Origin: Onchocerca volvulus
Lineage: Eukaryota; Nematoda; Chromadorea; Rhabditida; Onchocercidae
Assembly (NCBI GenBank): GCA_000499405.2
Contig: HG738138.1
Location: 15,702,554-15,766,553, forward strand
Direction of reading: 5' to 3'
DNA: 64,000 bases
Shown: positions 12,201-24,000 of the stretch, piece after piece
Numbering within the stretch: the stretch's first letter is position 1
How the letters are laid out: each line of letters opens with the position of its first letter
Notes under the pieces: model-generated
What the model was told of the DNA's origin: nothing
Database searches by the model: none
Seen by the model: only the letters and a program-made list of their open reading frames with translations
Program-made: the position numbers and the translations under genes

Positions 12201-12680
12201 ATTTGTAGAAATAAGAAGTTTGCAATCAATAAAATAATATATTGCAAATAACGATGAATAACAATGAATAAAATAAATGCTAGTTATTATATTAACTGGA
12301 CAACTATTATTGATCTCTTCTTTCGTAGATAAGTGTTTAATCAAAAATGATCAATCAAATAATCAATTCTAAACGATCATATGATAGATATGGAAAAAGA
12401 AATACTATTGGGATGAATGTATATCTGAAATTATTAATTTCTACATATTCAAATGTTAATTTGATAATATGCTAAACTTTTTCTATTTCTGCATAAATAA
12501 AATTTACGACTACCTAATGATATTAATTTGTATAAATCGATTAAATTTTAATCGAAAAAATAAGATGAAAAAACCAGATGAAATTTCTGCGAAAAAAAAA
12601 ACAAATTATGCGACACAAATGGATGATTTAACATTTGAAAGGTATTGAATTATACACAATATCTTTCAGAACAGAAAAAA
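9221..12680. other. Intergenic, only an isolated exon-like stretch
   Basis: Apart from the exon-like segment at 10355-10460 nothing coding is seen. The rest is AT-rich with purine tracts (about 11080-11280). Confidence 0.5.
10355..10460 (+). other. Exon-like segment with strong splice signals
   Basis: A 106-bp stretch is framed by ATTATTTCAG on the left and AGGAA|GTAAGTTTTC on the right, one of the best donor matches in the window. One frame is open throughout (LRFTTVHFIFSLSALTN, then LVDSLKLEEKENLVKLEG) and is hydrophobic then charged, but it has no ATG. No partner exon was found on either side. It may be an exon of an unassembled gene, a 5' UTR exon, or chance. Confidence 0.2.
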
Positions 12681-13125
12681 GATTCCATTACACAGGGGAC
12701 ATTATGAGATGACATAAATGACAACGAATGCGCGTTTTCGTAGTTTGCAAATGTGACAAGTCAACATAGGAAATGGCTCTCTTATAGAGAGATAGTATGA
12801 CGTGACAAAAGACAACGAACGTGTATTTCCCTAGATTTTTTGATGTGACAAAGTGAAATAAAATAGATTCTGTTACAGAGTGACAATATGAAGTGACACA
12901 AAAGACACTGAACATATATTTTCAGATTTGTAGAATTGACCGGCTTGCATGGGAAAATGAGTTTTATTACAATGGGACAAATACGGGATGAATATATGTA
13001 TGTTTTCGTAGATTTATGGAATTTGACGAGCAACAATAGAGCAGATTCTATTGTGAGGAATGGAAATGACGTGACATAAATGACAATTTATGCGTATTTT
13101 CATAAATTTGTTGACTTTCTTAGTC
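12681..13125. repeat. About 91-bp degenerate minisatellite, five copies
   Basis: Units start near 12681, 12775, 12866, 12959 and 13044. The consensus pattern is GATTCTATTACAGNGGGACA, then ATATGANGTGACATAAATGAC, AACGAATGTGTATTTTCGTAG and ATTTGTNGAATGTGACAAG. On the minus strand the copies yield overlapping open frames with repeated CHF/CHLIMS-type motifs; these are repeat shadows, not genes. Confidence 0.85.
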
Positions 13126-13832
13126 ATCAAAATTTTAAACTCTATCGACAATACGCAAAGTTAAAAGCTTGAAAACGATATTTTAGTTAGAAATTATCTT
13201 TATTTTACATAAATTGTAGCTATGAATACGTGACATATTTCATTATAAAATGGAAACTTTAAAAAAATTAAAAATTTACATACTTGAATAAAATTGATAA
13301 AAAAGATTTAAAATTTTGGTGATTGAGAAAGTAAACAAATCTATGAAGATAAGCTCATAGTAGAACCTATTCTATTCTTTCTCTTCACTTTGAGCGTAAT
13401 TATTTACTAAAATACATTTCATTGTTTTCATAATTTCTTCTCAGAATTCTTACATAAGGCTAAGATAATTAATTATCCAAAACAGGTGTATGAACCAGGT
13501 CAGAAACTATCTGGTACCAAAACAAATTCAGACAAAACCTACACTCGATGAGGGAAGAAAAAGAAACAACTGATTTTTAGCTTGTCTCAGTATTACTGAA
13601 ATTGACTGAAATTGGAATTCAGCACACCTATAAAGCAAAAGAAACAAAATGTAACACTATTGTTGAGAGAAACGAGAAGATGAAGAAAAGCAGGAGAAAG
13701 CTCTTCGGGCTTCGGGATAACGAATGAACGACGATGACGATCACGATGATGGCGATGATTGATGATGTTGTTGACGGTTATTGGGTTGTTTATTTATCGT
13801 CGTGTCGTGATGTAAAAATATTGAACATATCT

Positions 13833-13872
13833 AGAGAGAGAGACAGAGAAAGAGAGAGAGAGAGGGAGAGAG
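13833..13872. repeat. (GA)n microsatellite
   Basis: Interrupted AG dinucleotide run of about 40 bases, preceded at 13727-13780 by an imperfect GAT/GAC trinucleotide stretch. Confidence 0.9.
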
Positions 13873-14569
13873 TGGAAGGAAGAGGGACAAGAAATCAATT
13901 GTGACAATTGGATTCATCGATGTTGGAATGCAGCTAGCTAATGTCAAATATTTCCTTCTTTTTTTTGTTTTCCTTTCGAAATATACCGAAATTCTCGTAA
14001 TTGTGGAATATTTAAATATAGTAAGGGGGAAGCATTCATTTGCAAATAAAGTATGGCAATCTATATGAATAAAAATATGCTTATCTACTTTGTATTTCTT
14101 TTTGGATAAAATTAAAACGAGATTTTGAGAATTTTCAAGTATTCCAGTTCTTTTTTTTTGAATTATTTTTGTCTAATTTGATTTTAGCATTTGAATTTAA
14201 AGATGAAATGAAAAGAAAGAAAGAAAGGAAGCACAAGAATATGATTTTTGAAATCTTCCTTCATTTTTGTATATTTAAAATTAGCTAGGAATTGGTTTTG
14301 CCATGTTAGCATCGAGAAGCATTTGAAAACTGATCCATTTATGGTGACGAGTAATTAATTAATTTTTTGATATTTTGAATTTAAATTAATTCAATTTCCG
14401 ACATTTTGGACCTAAAATTGACTCCAAAATTTGTTACTTATAACGAATTTTAAATATTAAAAAAAAAAAAACGAAGTGTTAAAATGTTAAAGTATTGCCA
14501 AGAAGTCATCATATTCCGATTCTGATAATGTCAAAGTTGAAAAACAAAAGATCAATTCTGTTGAAATGC

Positions 14570-14790
14570 AAAGTTTCATTCCGTCCTTTATGCTACTGCT
14601 TTCGGTAGACAGGAGTTTGAGGAGGTGATAACGAGTGATAAGGAATACTTCGGTGACTATGCGGGCGATGTGAGCTTCTTCCGGCTGGAAGGAAAAGGGA
14701 TGTCAAATGGTTAACGGGTAAGGATGGATTCTGGTTCCGGAAAAGATGTAGGATTCATAGTGGTTTCTGGCTGAGGAGTTACTGAAATTT
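14570..14790 (-). other. Codon-like island, orientation uncertain
   Basis: This segment is clearly richer in G and C than its surroundings and reads protein-like on both strands. On the minus strand, AATTTCAG (ending about 14784) precedes TPQPETTMNPTSFPEPES, ILT; a second acceptor, TTTTCCTTCCAG, precedes a stretch reading SSHRPHSHRSIPYHSLSPPQ. Joining them needs an intron of only about 31 bases, shorter than is credible. On the plus strand, an open frame with FGRQEFEEVITSDKEYFGDY runs to a stop at about 14716. It may be an exon of an unrecognised gene or a decayed one. No family is recognised. Confidence 0.25.
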
Positions 14791-15355
14791 TGAAGGCCCG
14801 AAAATGATAATCAAATCATAGTCAATGAAATTCGGTAGATATGAAGAATAATCTCGAAATAATGAGCAAAAAAGTGGAGGATGATCCGGAAATATAACCA
14901 AACCGTTAATTGATGAAATTTGGGGGATGTGAAGGATGATCTGGAATTGATGATATTTGAAATAATTAGTTTGTAATAAGATTAGAAACAGTTTGTGATG
15001 ATAATGAGCATAATGATTAAAAAGGGAAAATATTTAATTGTAACGGAGTTAAGTATGACTAAAAGATAAAATACATTGATGAAGTAGTATTTATTCATCG
15101 GAATCAGTTGAGATGTTTTCTTTATGACATTTGAAGATTTAATCCTATAGTATTGTAAAATTTACTCTCTATTAAGATAATAAGGATTTTACAGGCGATT
15201 TCTGGGAATTATATATTCTTAACGCCAGTGGATGAATTAGCCGATAATTTTCTTTTTTTTGGCTTTTTCAAAACAAAAGTTTAGTTAAATTTTCAAGCTG
15301 GCGAAATAGCGATTTAATATAATTCAATTCAATTTCAGATTCTTGATTTTCCTAT

Positions 15356-17550
15356 ATGTATTCGGCATTGCAGTCACTTTGTTGTTGCAATGTAGAAGGT
15401 AGTGATGATGAAGGACCGTTAATAAATGATACCGATGGTGGTCATTTTGGAACTGCTGCGTTAGTTTACTTATCTTCAGTTGTCATCTCATATTAAATGT
15501 CCAATATTACGATCAAAATTATAAAGAGTAAGATATTAGAATATAAATAGAAATGTTTTTCTTGTTAAATTGCATGCAAATATGTTTTTATTTATTTATT
15601 TATTTTTGTAAAAGATTTATTTCAAGGTATTTCTTGTAATTCTAATAAATTAGTTATTTTAGGCTGGTTTATTTGCAAGGAAATCATACAAATTCATATA
15701 ATATAGAATACTTTTCCAAGATAAAAGATTCTTCTGTCTTTTCATTGATTGGTTTCCAGTAATATAAAAGTTCAAGAAATATAGAATAGATCGCAATCAA
15801 AATTTAATAGAAATTAGAATGGAAGTTAATATCTTAATTTTGTAATAGGCAGATTTCTAGATCAGATAAGGATTTTGATAAATAAGTAGGAAGAGATATA
15901 GCGATTTAAGTTTTCTGTTTTACAGCGATATTCAAAAATAATTTTCTTCATAAAAGAAGACTTGACGATAACTATCTTTCGAAGATTATTATTATTAAGA
16001 TTATTATATTTCTAGATTATTATTATCTTTAGAAGATTCATTTTATGTTGCTATTACTGAGGAAATATGTTGGCCAAATATTGACATTCGTACATGTTTA
16101 CCTTTTCAGACCTTCTGATTCAATCAATCGTTTATGGATAAACGATGTGGAAGAGCATATGACACCTCATACATCCAATGGCCCTGGAAGTTTTCGTCAA
16201 TGTAACGATGAAGATGAATTATTAAATCAAATTCTGGAAGCTACGCAACAAGTAATATTTTATTGTAAAAGCATTCAGCCAGAATTTTCTTTTCATTGAA
16301 TTTTTAGTGTGCTTTGTTTGGAAAGAGTTAGGCAATCATAACAATATATCAAAATTGCCAGAATTATGTAGTCGATGCAGTTAAACATCAAATCTTTTTA
16401 AATAAAAGCGTTCTATTTAAAGCGATATTAGCCACTTCAGTATACGTTTTATCGTTCTTTGGGTTGGAAAGGAATTAAGACTTTTATTATCATTTGCTTT
16501 TATTAGCATGTGAGATTCAGGAATTCATGGAACTGCTAAAATAATGTCAATACAAAGAACTATCAAATTAGTTCCACTAGATTACTTAAATGATTAAATC
16601 AGTAGCATGATAAGTATCGTAAGCTATTACAGTCTGCAACAGTGACTGTTTGATGTGTATCTTGAGTATCAAAAGAAAATTTCAAAAAAGCATTTCATCT
16701 ACTTGGATTTTTATTGAGATCAGAATACATTTAATATTTCCTTCAACAATATTATCTTTCTTAGACGGTGATTAACATCTCTATATACGAGTAAGCAATT
16801 AGTAAAGTGCTAAAAAAGAAATATTACTGACTTCTTGCAGAATATAATAGATGTTGCTAATATGGATGGTACAACAACGCCATACAAAGAAGATTTATCG
16901 AAAGCTCAAAGATATGTTGATGCAGTCAGACAACATGATTTACGAATTCGGAAGCATGCTTTTGATGCAACTCCAGAAAATGGTTTCTTCCACAAATTTT
17001 TCTATTAATGTAGAAAAAAATTAGAAAAAGAAATGAGAAATGCTGTTATATTGTTTCACTAGTGAAAGTAAACATTCTTAATTTTGTTTAAAAACTTAAA
17101 GTTTTTCCTACATTATCCGTATTTCATTCTCTTGCATAGTTTTTTCTTTTTCTTTCTTTTTCTCGGTAAAATGACTTCTTACTTTCTTTCTACTATTTAC
17201 ATGAGCATTTGCTCATTTAATTCTATAATTTTGACTAAATTCTAGATTTTTCACTCTTCTGTTTTTTAAATTTATTGGTATTTTAGTTCTTTGGGAGAAA
17301 AATAATATAATAATCTAAATACTGATTACTGCAATAAAGTTTAGCTATTAAAGCTATCATTATAGATTTGTGTCTCTTATCCGATGTTGGAGAACGAGTG
17401 ATTGAGATATTACAACGACCAGCACAAAATTTTGCAGGGCATTCAGATTTACGAGATTTTGCGAGAAATATGTCTGCTGCAATGGTAAATGGTATACAAA
17501 TTGAGCACAAACAAGATATCCTCATTCACATGACTTTTTCGGATGAATAA
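15356..17550 (+). CDS. LAMTOR1: Ragulator complex protein LAMTOR1 (p18), 4 exons
   Basis: Exons 15356-15459, 16110-16251, 16841-16982 and 17366-17550 join in phase to 190 residues (human about 161). Matches to the family: an N-terminal cysteine cluster then acidic residues and PLIN (CCCNVEGSDDEGPLINDT), DEDELLNQILEATQQ|NIIDVAN equivalent to [20 protein letters not shown], then RARQY-like KAQRYVDAVRQHDLRI. Exon 4 forms the C-terminal helix and strand. Role (known): LAMTOR1 wraps the other four Ragulator subunits and, through N-terminal myristate and palmitates, holds Rag GTPases and mTORC1 on lysosomes. Donor 1 is GC|GTTAGT. The ATG at 15356 follows a TTTCAG acceptor (ending 15338) by 17 bases, suggesting a trans-spliced start, but it encodes MYSALQSLCCC and lacks the Gly2 needed for myristoylation. 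An alternative acceptor, ATTGCAG, ends at 15374 and would let an unseen MG-coding exon join at SLCCC. Confidence 0.85.
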
Positions 17551-20500
17551 TTTTGATATAAACTAAAGTAAATGTTTGGTAGATTTGATTTTTAATTTTT
17601 TTCGTTTTATTTTAATTACTGAAATCATTGAAAAACATAATAGCTAGTAGACTTTAAAGAAAAAAAAAAAACTTTAGTAAACATTTTTTTTTTCTTTTGT
17701 CAGATTCATTAATTTGAGTTTTAAATTACTTGCTTTTCTCTAAAATTAGCATGCTAGAACCAAATTTTTTTCCTTTAAATTTTACAGTCTTGAATTATTG
17801 TTATATTTTTCAATGATGCTTTTATATAAAATCGAGTTATGATGATGCGCCTATATTTCTGCATGTTTTATAGCTATATGCTTGTTTGCGCTTTTTTTCC
17901 GCTCTTCAATTAATTTCATCTCCAACAATTTTTTATATTTGTCTCAAGAGCGTTGATTTAAATGTAGTTGGTTTTGGTCGAGCTAGTTCCTGAGCTCATA
18001 TTTTTGGGATCTTGTTGATGAGATTTGTGAATAGTAGCAGCTATATCACATTAACTAATTTATTTCTCTACTTGTGATCTTATTTTGTGCCATTTCTGTA
18101 ACTAGCAATTGAATGTTGCAAAAGAAATCTAAATTGCTTAATTTTTACATTTACGAGAGGATTTCAATTACTGCCAGTTTAAGTTTATGAAACTTCAGAT
18201 TTCAACAACAAAAGAAAGACACTTATTTTATTTTTATAGCGAAGTAATAGTCGGCATAGTAATTGTGATTTTCAGAACAGATGTTAGCTATTAATTCATG
18301 CATTGGTAAATATAGTAAGTGACGTATGTAGTAGATATATCTCCGGTATATTTATATTGTGGACACAAGCGGTAAGAACATTAGTTCGATACTTTTAAGG
18401 ATGGCATAATTTTTTTCCTTTATGTTAGCGAAGTTATGGCGCATTAATTTTTTGAAACTTACCATTATCTCGAATCCAGTTTGTATTTTTGATGGGGAGA
18501 GTATCGTTCAGTGGGCAGTATTTGGCATTTCCATGTTATATAACTACAGCCGTAGAGTATTTTCTGATTTTTAGGTAGCTTCAATACCAAGTACTGTTTG
18601 GTATGGGAATGTAATTGTTTGAATATTATATTTCAATCTTTTTGAAATAATACGATTTCTAATGACTTCATCAGGACAGGGTAGAAGTAAGGAAGTGGAA
18701 ATCATAGGAATCAATTCTGGCAAATTTCCATTTAAGCATTATTACATGTTTATGTATGTATATATAAGGCGAGTTTCAAAATTTTTTCAGGAAGAGTTTG
18801 CAAGTGAAGATTGATATAATGCCTCGTTACCTGATATAGCAGTATATGCTTCGCAGATCATATGAACCACCATGTACCACATATTGAATTTATTGTTCAG
18901 TATTGGTCATTTTGCCAGTTTCTTTCAGTTTCTAAAATAATTTAAATAATTTATAGTACTCTTTTATTATATAATTAACCTTTCTCAATAGGAAGAGCAA
19001 ACTTTGTTATTTGTTATTATTTACTATTTCTATTGTCCATTATTTTTGCTCAGTCTCATCAATATGCAGTGCATTATTTCTTTTTTTTTCTTTTTCATTT
19101 TTGACAATAGAAAAGATTTTAAATATTCATAGTTGTTTAATTACCTGAAATATTTTAATATTCTGCAGCCTGGAACTGTGTCCAATTTGCTTTAAATGAT
19201 TGAACTTATGTATATAATTTATTATCAGTTGGTTGAAGCACGCATGATTTCATTTCTCGAAGGGAATGATTAGATTTGCTCGGTGAATTGACGATATACT
19301 ATATAAATTTACTACACCCAGCAGATGCAGTTAATTAATCGACAAATTAGCGGAGTCAATTAATTAAATGCTGAATTCTTAGAAAGATGAGAAATGCAAA
19401 ATGACTTAAATCTCAATCTTTATAATTTAAATCACGATGGATTTAATGGTCGAATTTGGCAGTAATCGATACCAGTTATTTTTCGGAAGATAGATATGAA
19501 TTAAAAAGTTAAATAAATTTTTAACTTTTCAAAATTTTAAAAACTTTTGGAAAGAATATTTCTTTCCGATTCCAGCAAAATGATATAAATTTGCAACATT
19601 AAAGTGTAATAAGGAATTGATGCTTCAATCGATATCTTAACTTACGGTTTGCTTGCAGTTTCTTGTCGGATGTTTTCGGATTTTAGTGTCGGATATCTTC
19701 AAGTTTTTTTCTGATTATATTGATAAATATGTATTCCGTTGGAACAAATACTTTTTTTTTTCGAAATTTTTTGATATTAAATCATGTGCTGACAAATTTG
19801 ACAAACGATAAATATAATTGGCTGTAGGAAATAGCAAATATTATATTAAATATAAATGAAATTAACAGATAAGATAAAGATTAAATTTGGCAAGTAAACC
19901 AACTATTAATCATTAGAATGCTTGATCTTTTAGTCTTTCGATTTTTTTTTTCTTTTTCTATAAATTATACATACATGTATATCAAGATCTTTCGTGATGT
20001 TTCCCATCTCGACGCTCAGAGGATTAAAGTTGATCCCAGCATTTCTGTATGTTTGGAGAATCATAATGTCAATGAATTGCTTTCTGATATCTATTGCTTC
20101 CTGTCGTAATTTTTTTTTTTTCAGCTAGCAATAGTCATTCTTGAAAGCACATCTGAATCTTCTACTTTTTTTTTCAACTCGTCCAATAAAAAAACGGTGA
20201 GTGGCATTGAATGATATATGATTTCAACTGTTCGTTAACTTTCTCAACTTTATCAACGATTTGATTAGTTTTGAAATGCCATAAAAGTTCTTAGTTTTAT
20301 CAGTTTGTTCATGAATAGAAAATACAAATCATATCCTTTATATGAAAAAAGAACGCTTATTCAAGAATGGATTAAAACAAATAATTGGACGGTTGGCAAT
20401 GATAGAACTTTGATTAAAGTGATAGCAAGCTCTTCCTATCCCACCTGCGTCACTAATTAGATATGCAAAATTTCTCTATTTTATGCCATTCACCTTTGAA

Positions 20501-21067
20501 TGCTCATTTCGAGGCCCAAATTTCACATTTCTTCTAAGATTTCAAAAGAAAAATTGCTAATTGTATTGCACGATGTTTTTTTTTTTTTTTAACAGTGGAG
20601 CGGATTCATGAAAGAATTATTAGAAACTAAAAGCTCAGCAGAAGAATAAAATATTTTGCTTGATTTCAATTAGATAACCTTAGTGCATAATTAATTAAAT
20701 CTTGACTAGGGCTTAGATTAATCATTTGATTAAATCTGTGCCACAAAATAATCTTTTAAGACTGAAAGCATTCAAAAATTAGAAAAACTTCAATTTAATT
20801 ATGTGGCAGTCAGGATTTATTGTTTCAAAAATCAAGAGTCTGGTGGATACTGATAATTATTACGCTTCGAATTAAAGATTGTACTTCTAAATCATTCCTA
20901 GGGCATGTGGTCACACTTATTATCTTACATAAACATCAAATATATTTCGTACAAATTAAGATTTCAACATACTGACAATTCGATTATTAAATTCAAATAC
21001 GATAGCCTAAATGAGATCAGCACAATGCAAACAGTATATAACTTTTTTTGATTTTTCTTTCTGATAA
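17551..21067. other. Intergenic, no gene seen
   Basis: No convincing exon set. A short codon-like frame at about 19985-20109 (+) (HLDAQRIKVDPSISVCLENH, then a stop) has no recognisable partner or family. Confidence 0.5.
20816..20821 (-). terminator. Polyadenylation signal AATAAA
   Basis: TTTATT on the plus strand, about 250 bases beyond the stop of the cysteine-rich gene that ends at 21068. Position fits a 3' end, but in DNA this AT-rich the hexamer is common. Confidence 0.3.
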
Positions 21068-24000
21068 TCAAGATAATAGATTGAGGCTGGTAATAAGACA
21101 AATAAATATTACAGTAATAACTTCGGTAACGAGTATGGTCATTCGAAGAGCGTTATTTAGACTTGCTGTTGCTAAATCACGATTACAATGATCACCGATA
21201 CATGCACAATACAATTCTTCTTCCTCATTACTCATCCATTTATGTGAACAACCAAGTTGAATCTGAATAAAAATAAAAAATAAATTTGCCGAAAATATTG
21301 TTAAAAATTTTTGCAAATGTTTTACGAGAAACTCTATACTTCCGAAAGTTTCGAATATATTTCAAAATTTTTGAATTAAGTAATGTTTGAAATCTTGAAT
21401 ACAAGAGATTAAATATATATTTTAAATCAACAAATTTTCACCATACTTCGTTTCTAAGCAACTGTTTTTTCATTTTAAAAAATAAAAAGTAATTTATGAT
21501 TATATTTTACATCCTTATTGCAATTCAGATAAGATGAACTTTAAAAAAAAGTAAATTCAATGAAATTTTAAGACAAAGTTTTAAAATTCAAACATGATGA
21601 TTATCGGTAACATTGATGCATCCTTGACGTTCATTTAAGATTGTTTGTTGTTGTCCATATTGTTTGGTACCAAGGAATAACCTTTGTGTCGCATAGGTAC
21701 AATAATGTCCCATGCATTGATTTTGTTTGCATGATGCAGTTATACTAACATCTTGCGTACTTAATTCACAATTAATACATTTTTGCAATTCTGATGGAAA
21801 ATCATTTTCTCTGCAAATAAAAAAACTTACTCATTTCAATAAAAGATTTCAAAGTTACTCCCAAAAAAAAAAAAAAAAAAAAAAAAAAATGTTATAATTT
21901 AGTTATGATATTTAATCACTAATCAAGCAGTTATGTAAAATATGATAAATTTTTTTTATCAAGAGTGGAAAACTCAACACTTATATCTGATCAATAATTA
22001 AGTAGCTATGTAAAGTATGATGATTCCTTGTCAACGATTGGAGCATTTAGACATTTGTATCTAATCACCAATCAAGCGATTATGTAAAGTATGATGATAT
22101 TATGCCAACGATTGGAAAATTTAACATTTGTATTCAATGCTTTTCGAACGAAATTTGATTAATTAATTACTTAATGTTTACTTTGAATTTGTAAACAGAG
22201 ATCGTGTTCGAGTAGCTCCTTGTTCGAGTAGATGACTCCATGGTGGAAAACGTTTATATGCAACATTGCAATTATTTGTATTGCATATGCAATGTTTACG
22301 TGGTGAACTGGCACCTCTAAAATTCAAAATTTTTTAATCAAAAAAATAATAATAAGTAGAAATATAAATTACTGTACATTGAGATATGAAGATACGGTAG
22401 ATTGAAATAAGAAGATAGTAGACAGAAATATGATAGTCTGATGGATAAAAATGGCATTTCCAGCATTTCTCAGCTTTAGGCTATTTTCTTTTTAGTGCTG
22501 TATGAAAAAAGTAATATTTTTATGTACTTGGATAGCACTAAATTTTAATTCTCGATAAAACGAGAAACTTTTATGACAAGCTGTTAAAGATGAACGACAT
22601 ATCCATAAATCTAAGTATTGCTCATTTGACGAATGACTTAAATAAATTAATCATTAATTATTCATGAATTTGACACAAAAAAAATTTGACAAAATCAGCA
22701 CTAGAAAATATTTGAAAAAAAAAAAAAAGAAAAAAGGTCAAGTTGAAAATTTCTTCTTCTAGATTATCAGAAAAAATTATTTTAGAATAGAAATTTTTTG
22801 AACTATTAGAATAAACTTCCGGCACAGGAATTTTTAATGTGAAATTATTATTTTCAATTGATTTAATCGATTTTATGATAAACAGTAAACTCCAAAAGAA
22901 ATAAACAATTTGCTCATACAATAAAAAGAATTCTTTGCAAGAAAAATATTGATCATTTATAGAAAGAATAGTAAATTTCAATTTTATTTTTGACGAAAAT
23001 CAGAAGGATGAAACTTCCCGTTTCATATTTAACTTTAGTGCAATCAAAATGCATATCGATTGTATTAGTCATTTTCGGAAGGAATTTTTTTCTGTTATCA
23101 GTTCATGATAATAATGATAGATAAACAATAAAAAAAAGTTGAGTAGCTATACGAATAGGCAAAAAAATGCGTGAAAAATGAATAAGCAATTTGCTGATAT
23201 AATGAGAATAATTTTTGAAATGATAAAAAAAATTTAATGAAAACTATTTGATGCCTAAATTGAAATGAATTTAATTTTTACCTGCTAACGGTAACACACA
23301 TTCGTGTTCGATAGTACAACAATTCAGGTCCTTTATAAAAAAAAGGTAATGATGGAGGTCCATAACCGCATCCAGCAGCTCCTATAAGAAAATATGTTTT
23401 TTGTATAAAACATCAAAAATTTAATTAATTTTTTCCAAACTTTTTATTGCCTATTTGATGACACAAAACATTTTCATTTTGAACTTCATTTTTTTTTTTT
23501 TTTTGGTCAAAATTAGTTTTAATTTGTGAAATAAAATCTGTCCATTTTTTTGCATTATTTTTATACAGTAATAATCCATAATTTGTTTCCAACAAGTTAT
23601 TCAAACACTTTTAACTCAGATTCGCGAAAATTTGTCAAGATTTTAACTATTTTAACTGGAACCATTTTTGATACCTGTTATAGAATCTTCATGACACCAC
23701 TGTCCCCGACATATTTCACCGCAATCCGGTTCACGATCCGAACAATTTCGACATGTGATTGTTCGTCGATGCATTGGCCTTATATAAATCATATCATTAC
23801 AAAATTCACCTGTAAAAATTTCAATCAATATTTAAAAATTGTCACCCAAATTTTTTTTTAGTTTATTCATTTTTCTCATGAAAAAATTGATTTAAAAAAA
23901 TTCCGATTAATTCCGATTGCATAATTCATTTTTGCAATTTCTTGAATGCATATTGAATTGTTGCTATAATTTGCAATGCGCAATGAAAATTCTTCGTTTT

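Noticed and set aside
12688..13036. Two overlapping Cys/His-rich frames on the minus strand
   Set aside because: Generated by the 91-bp minisatellite.
18355..18400. AGTTCGATAC suspected as a tRNA T-arm
   Set aside because: No matching A box, acceptor stem or anticodon arm at proper spacing.
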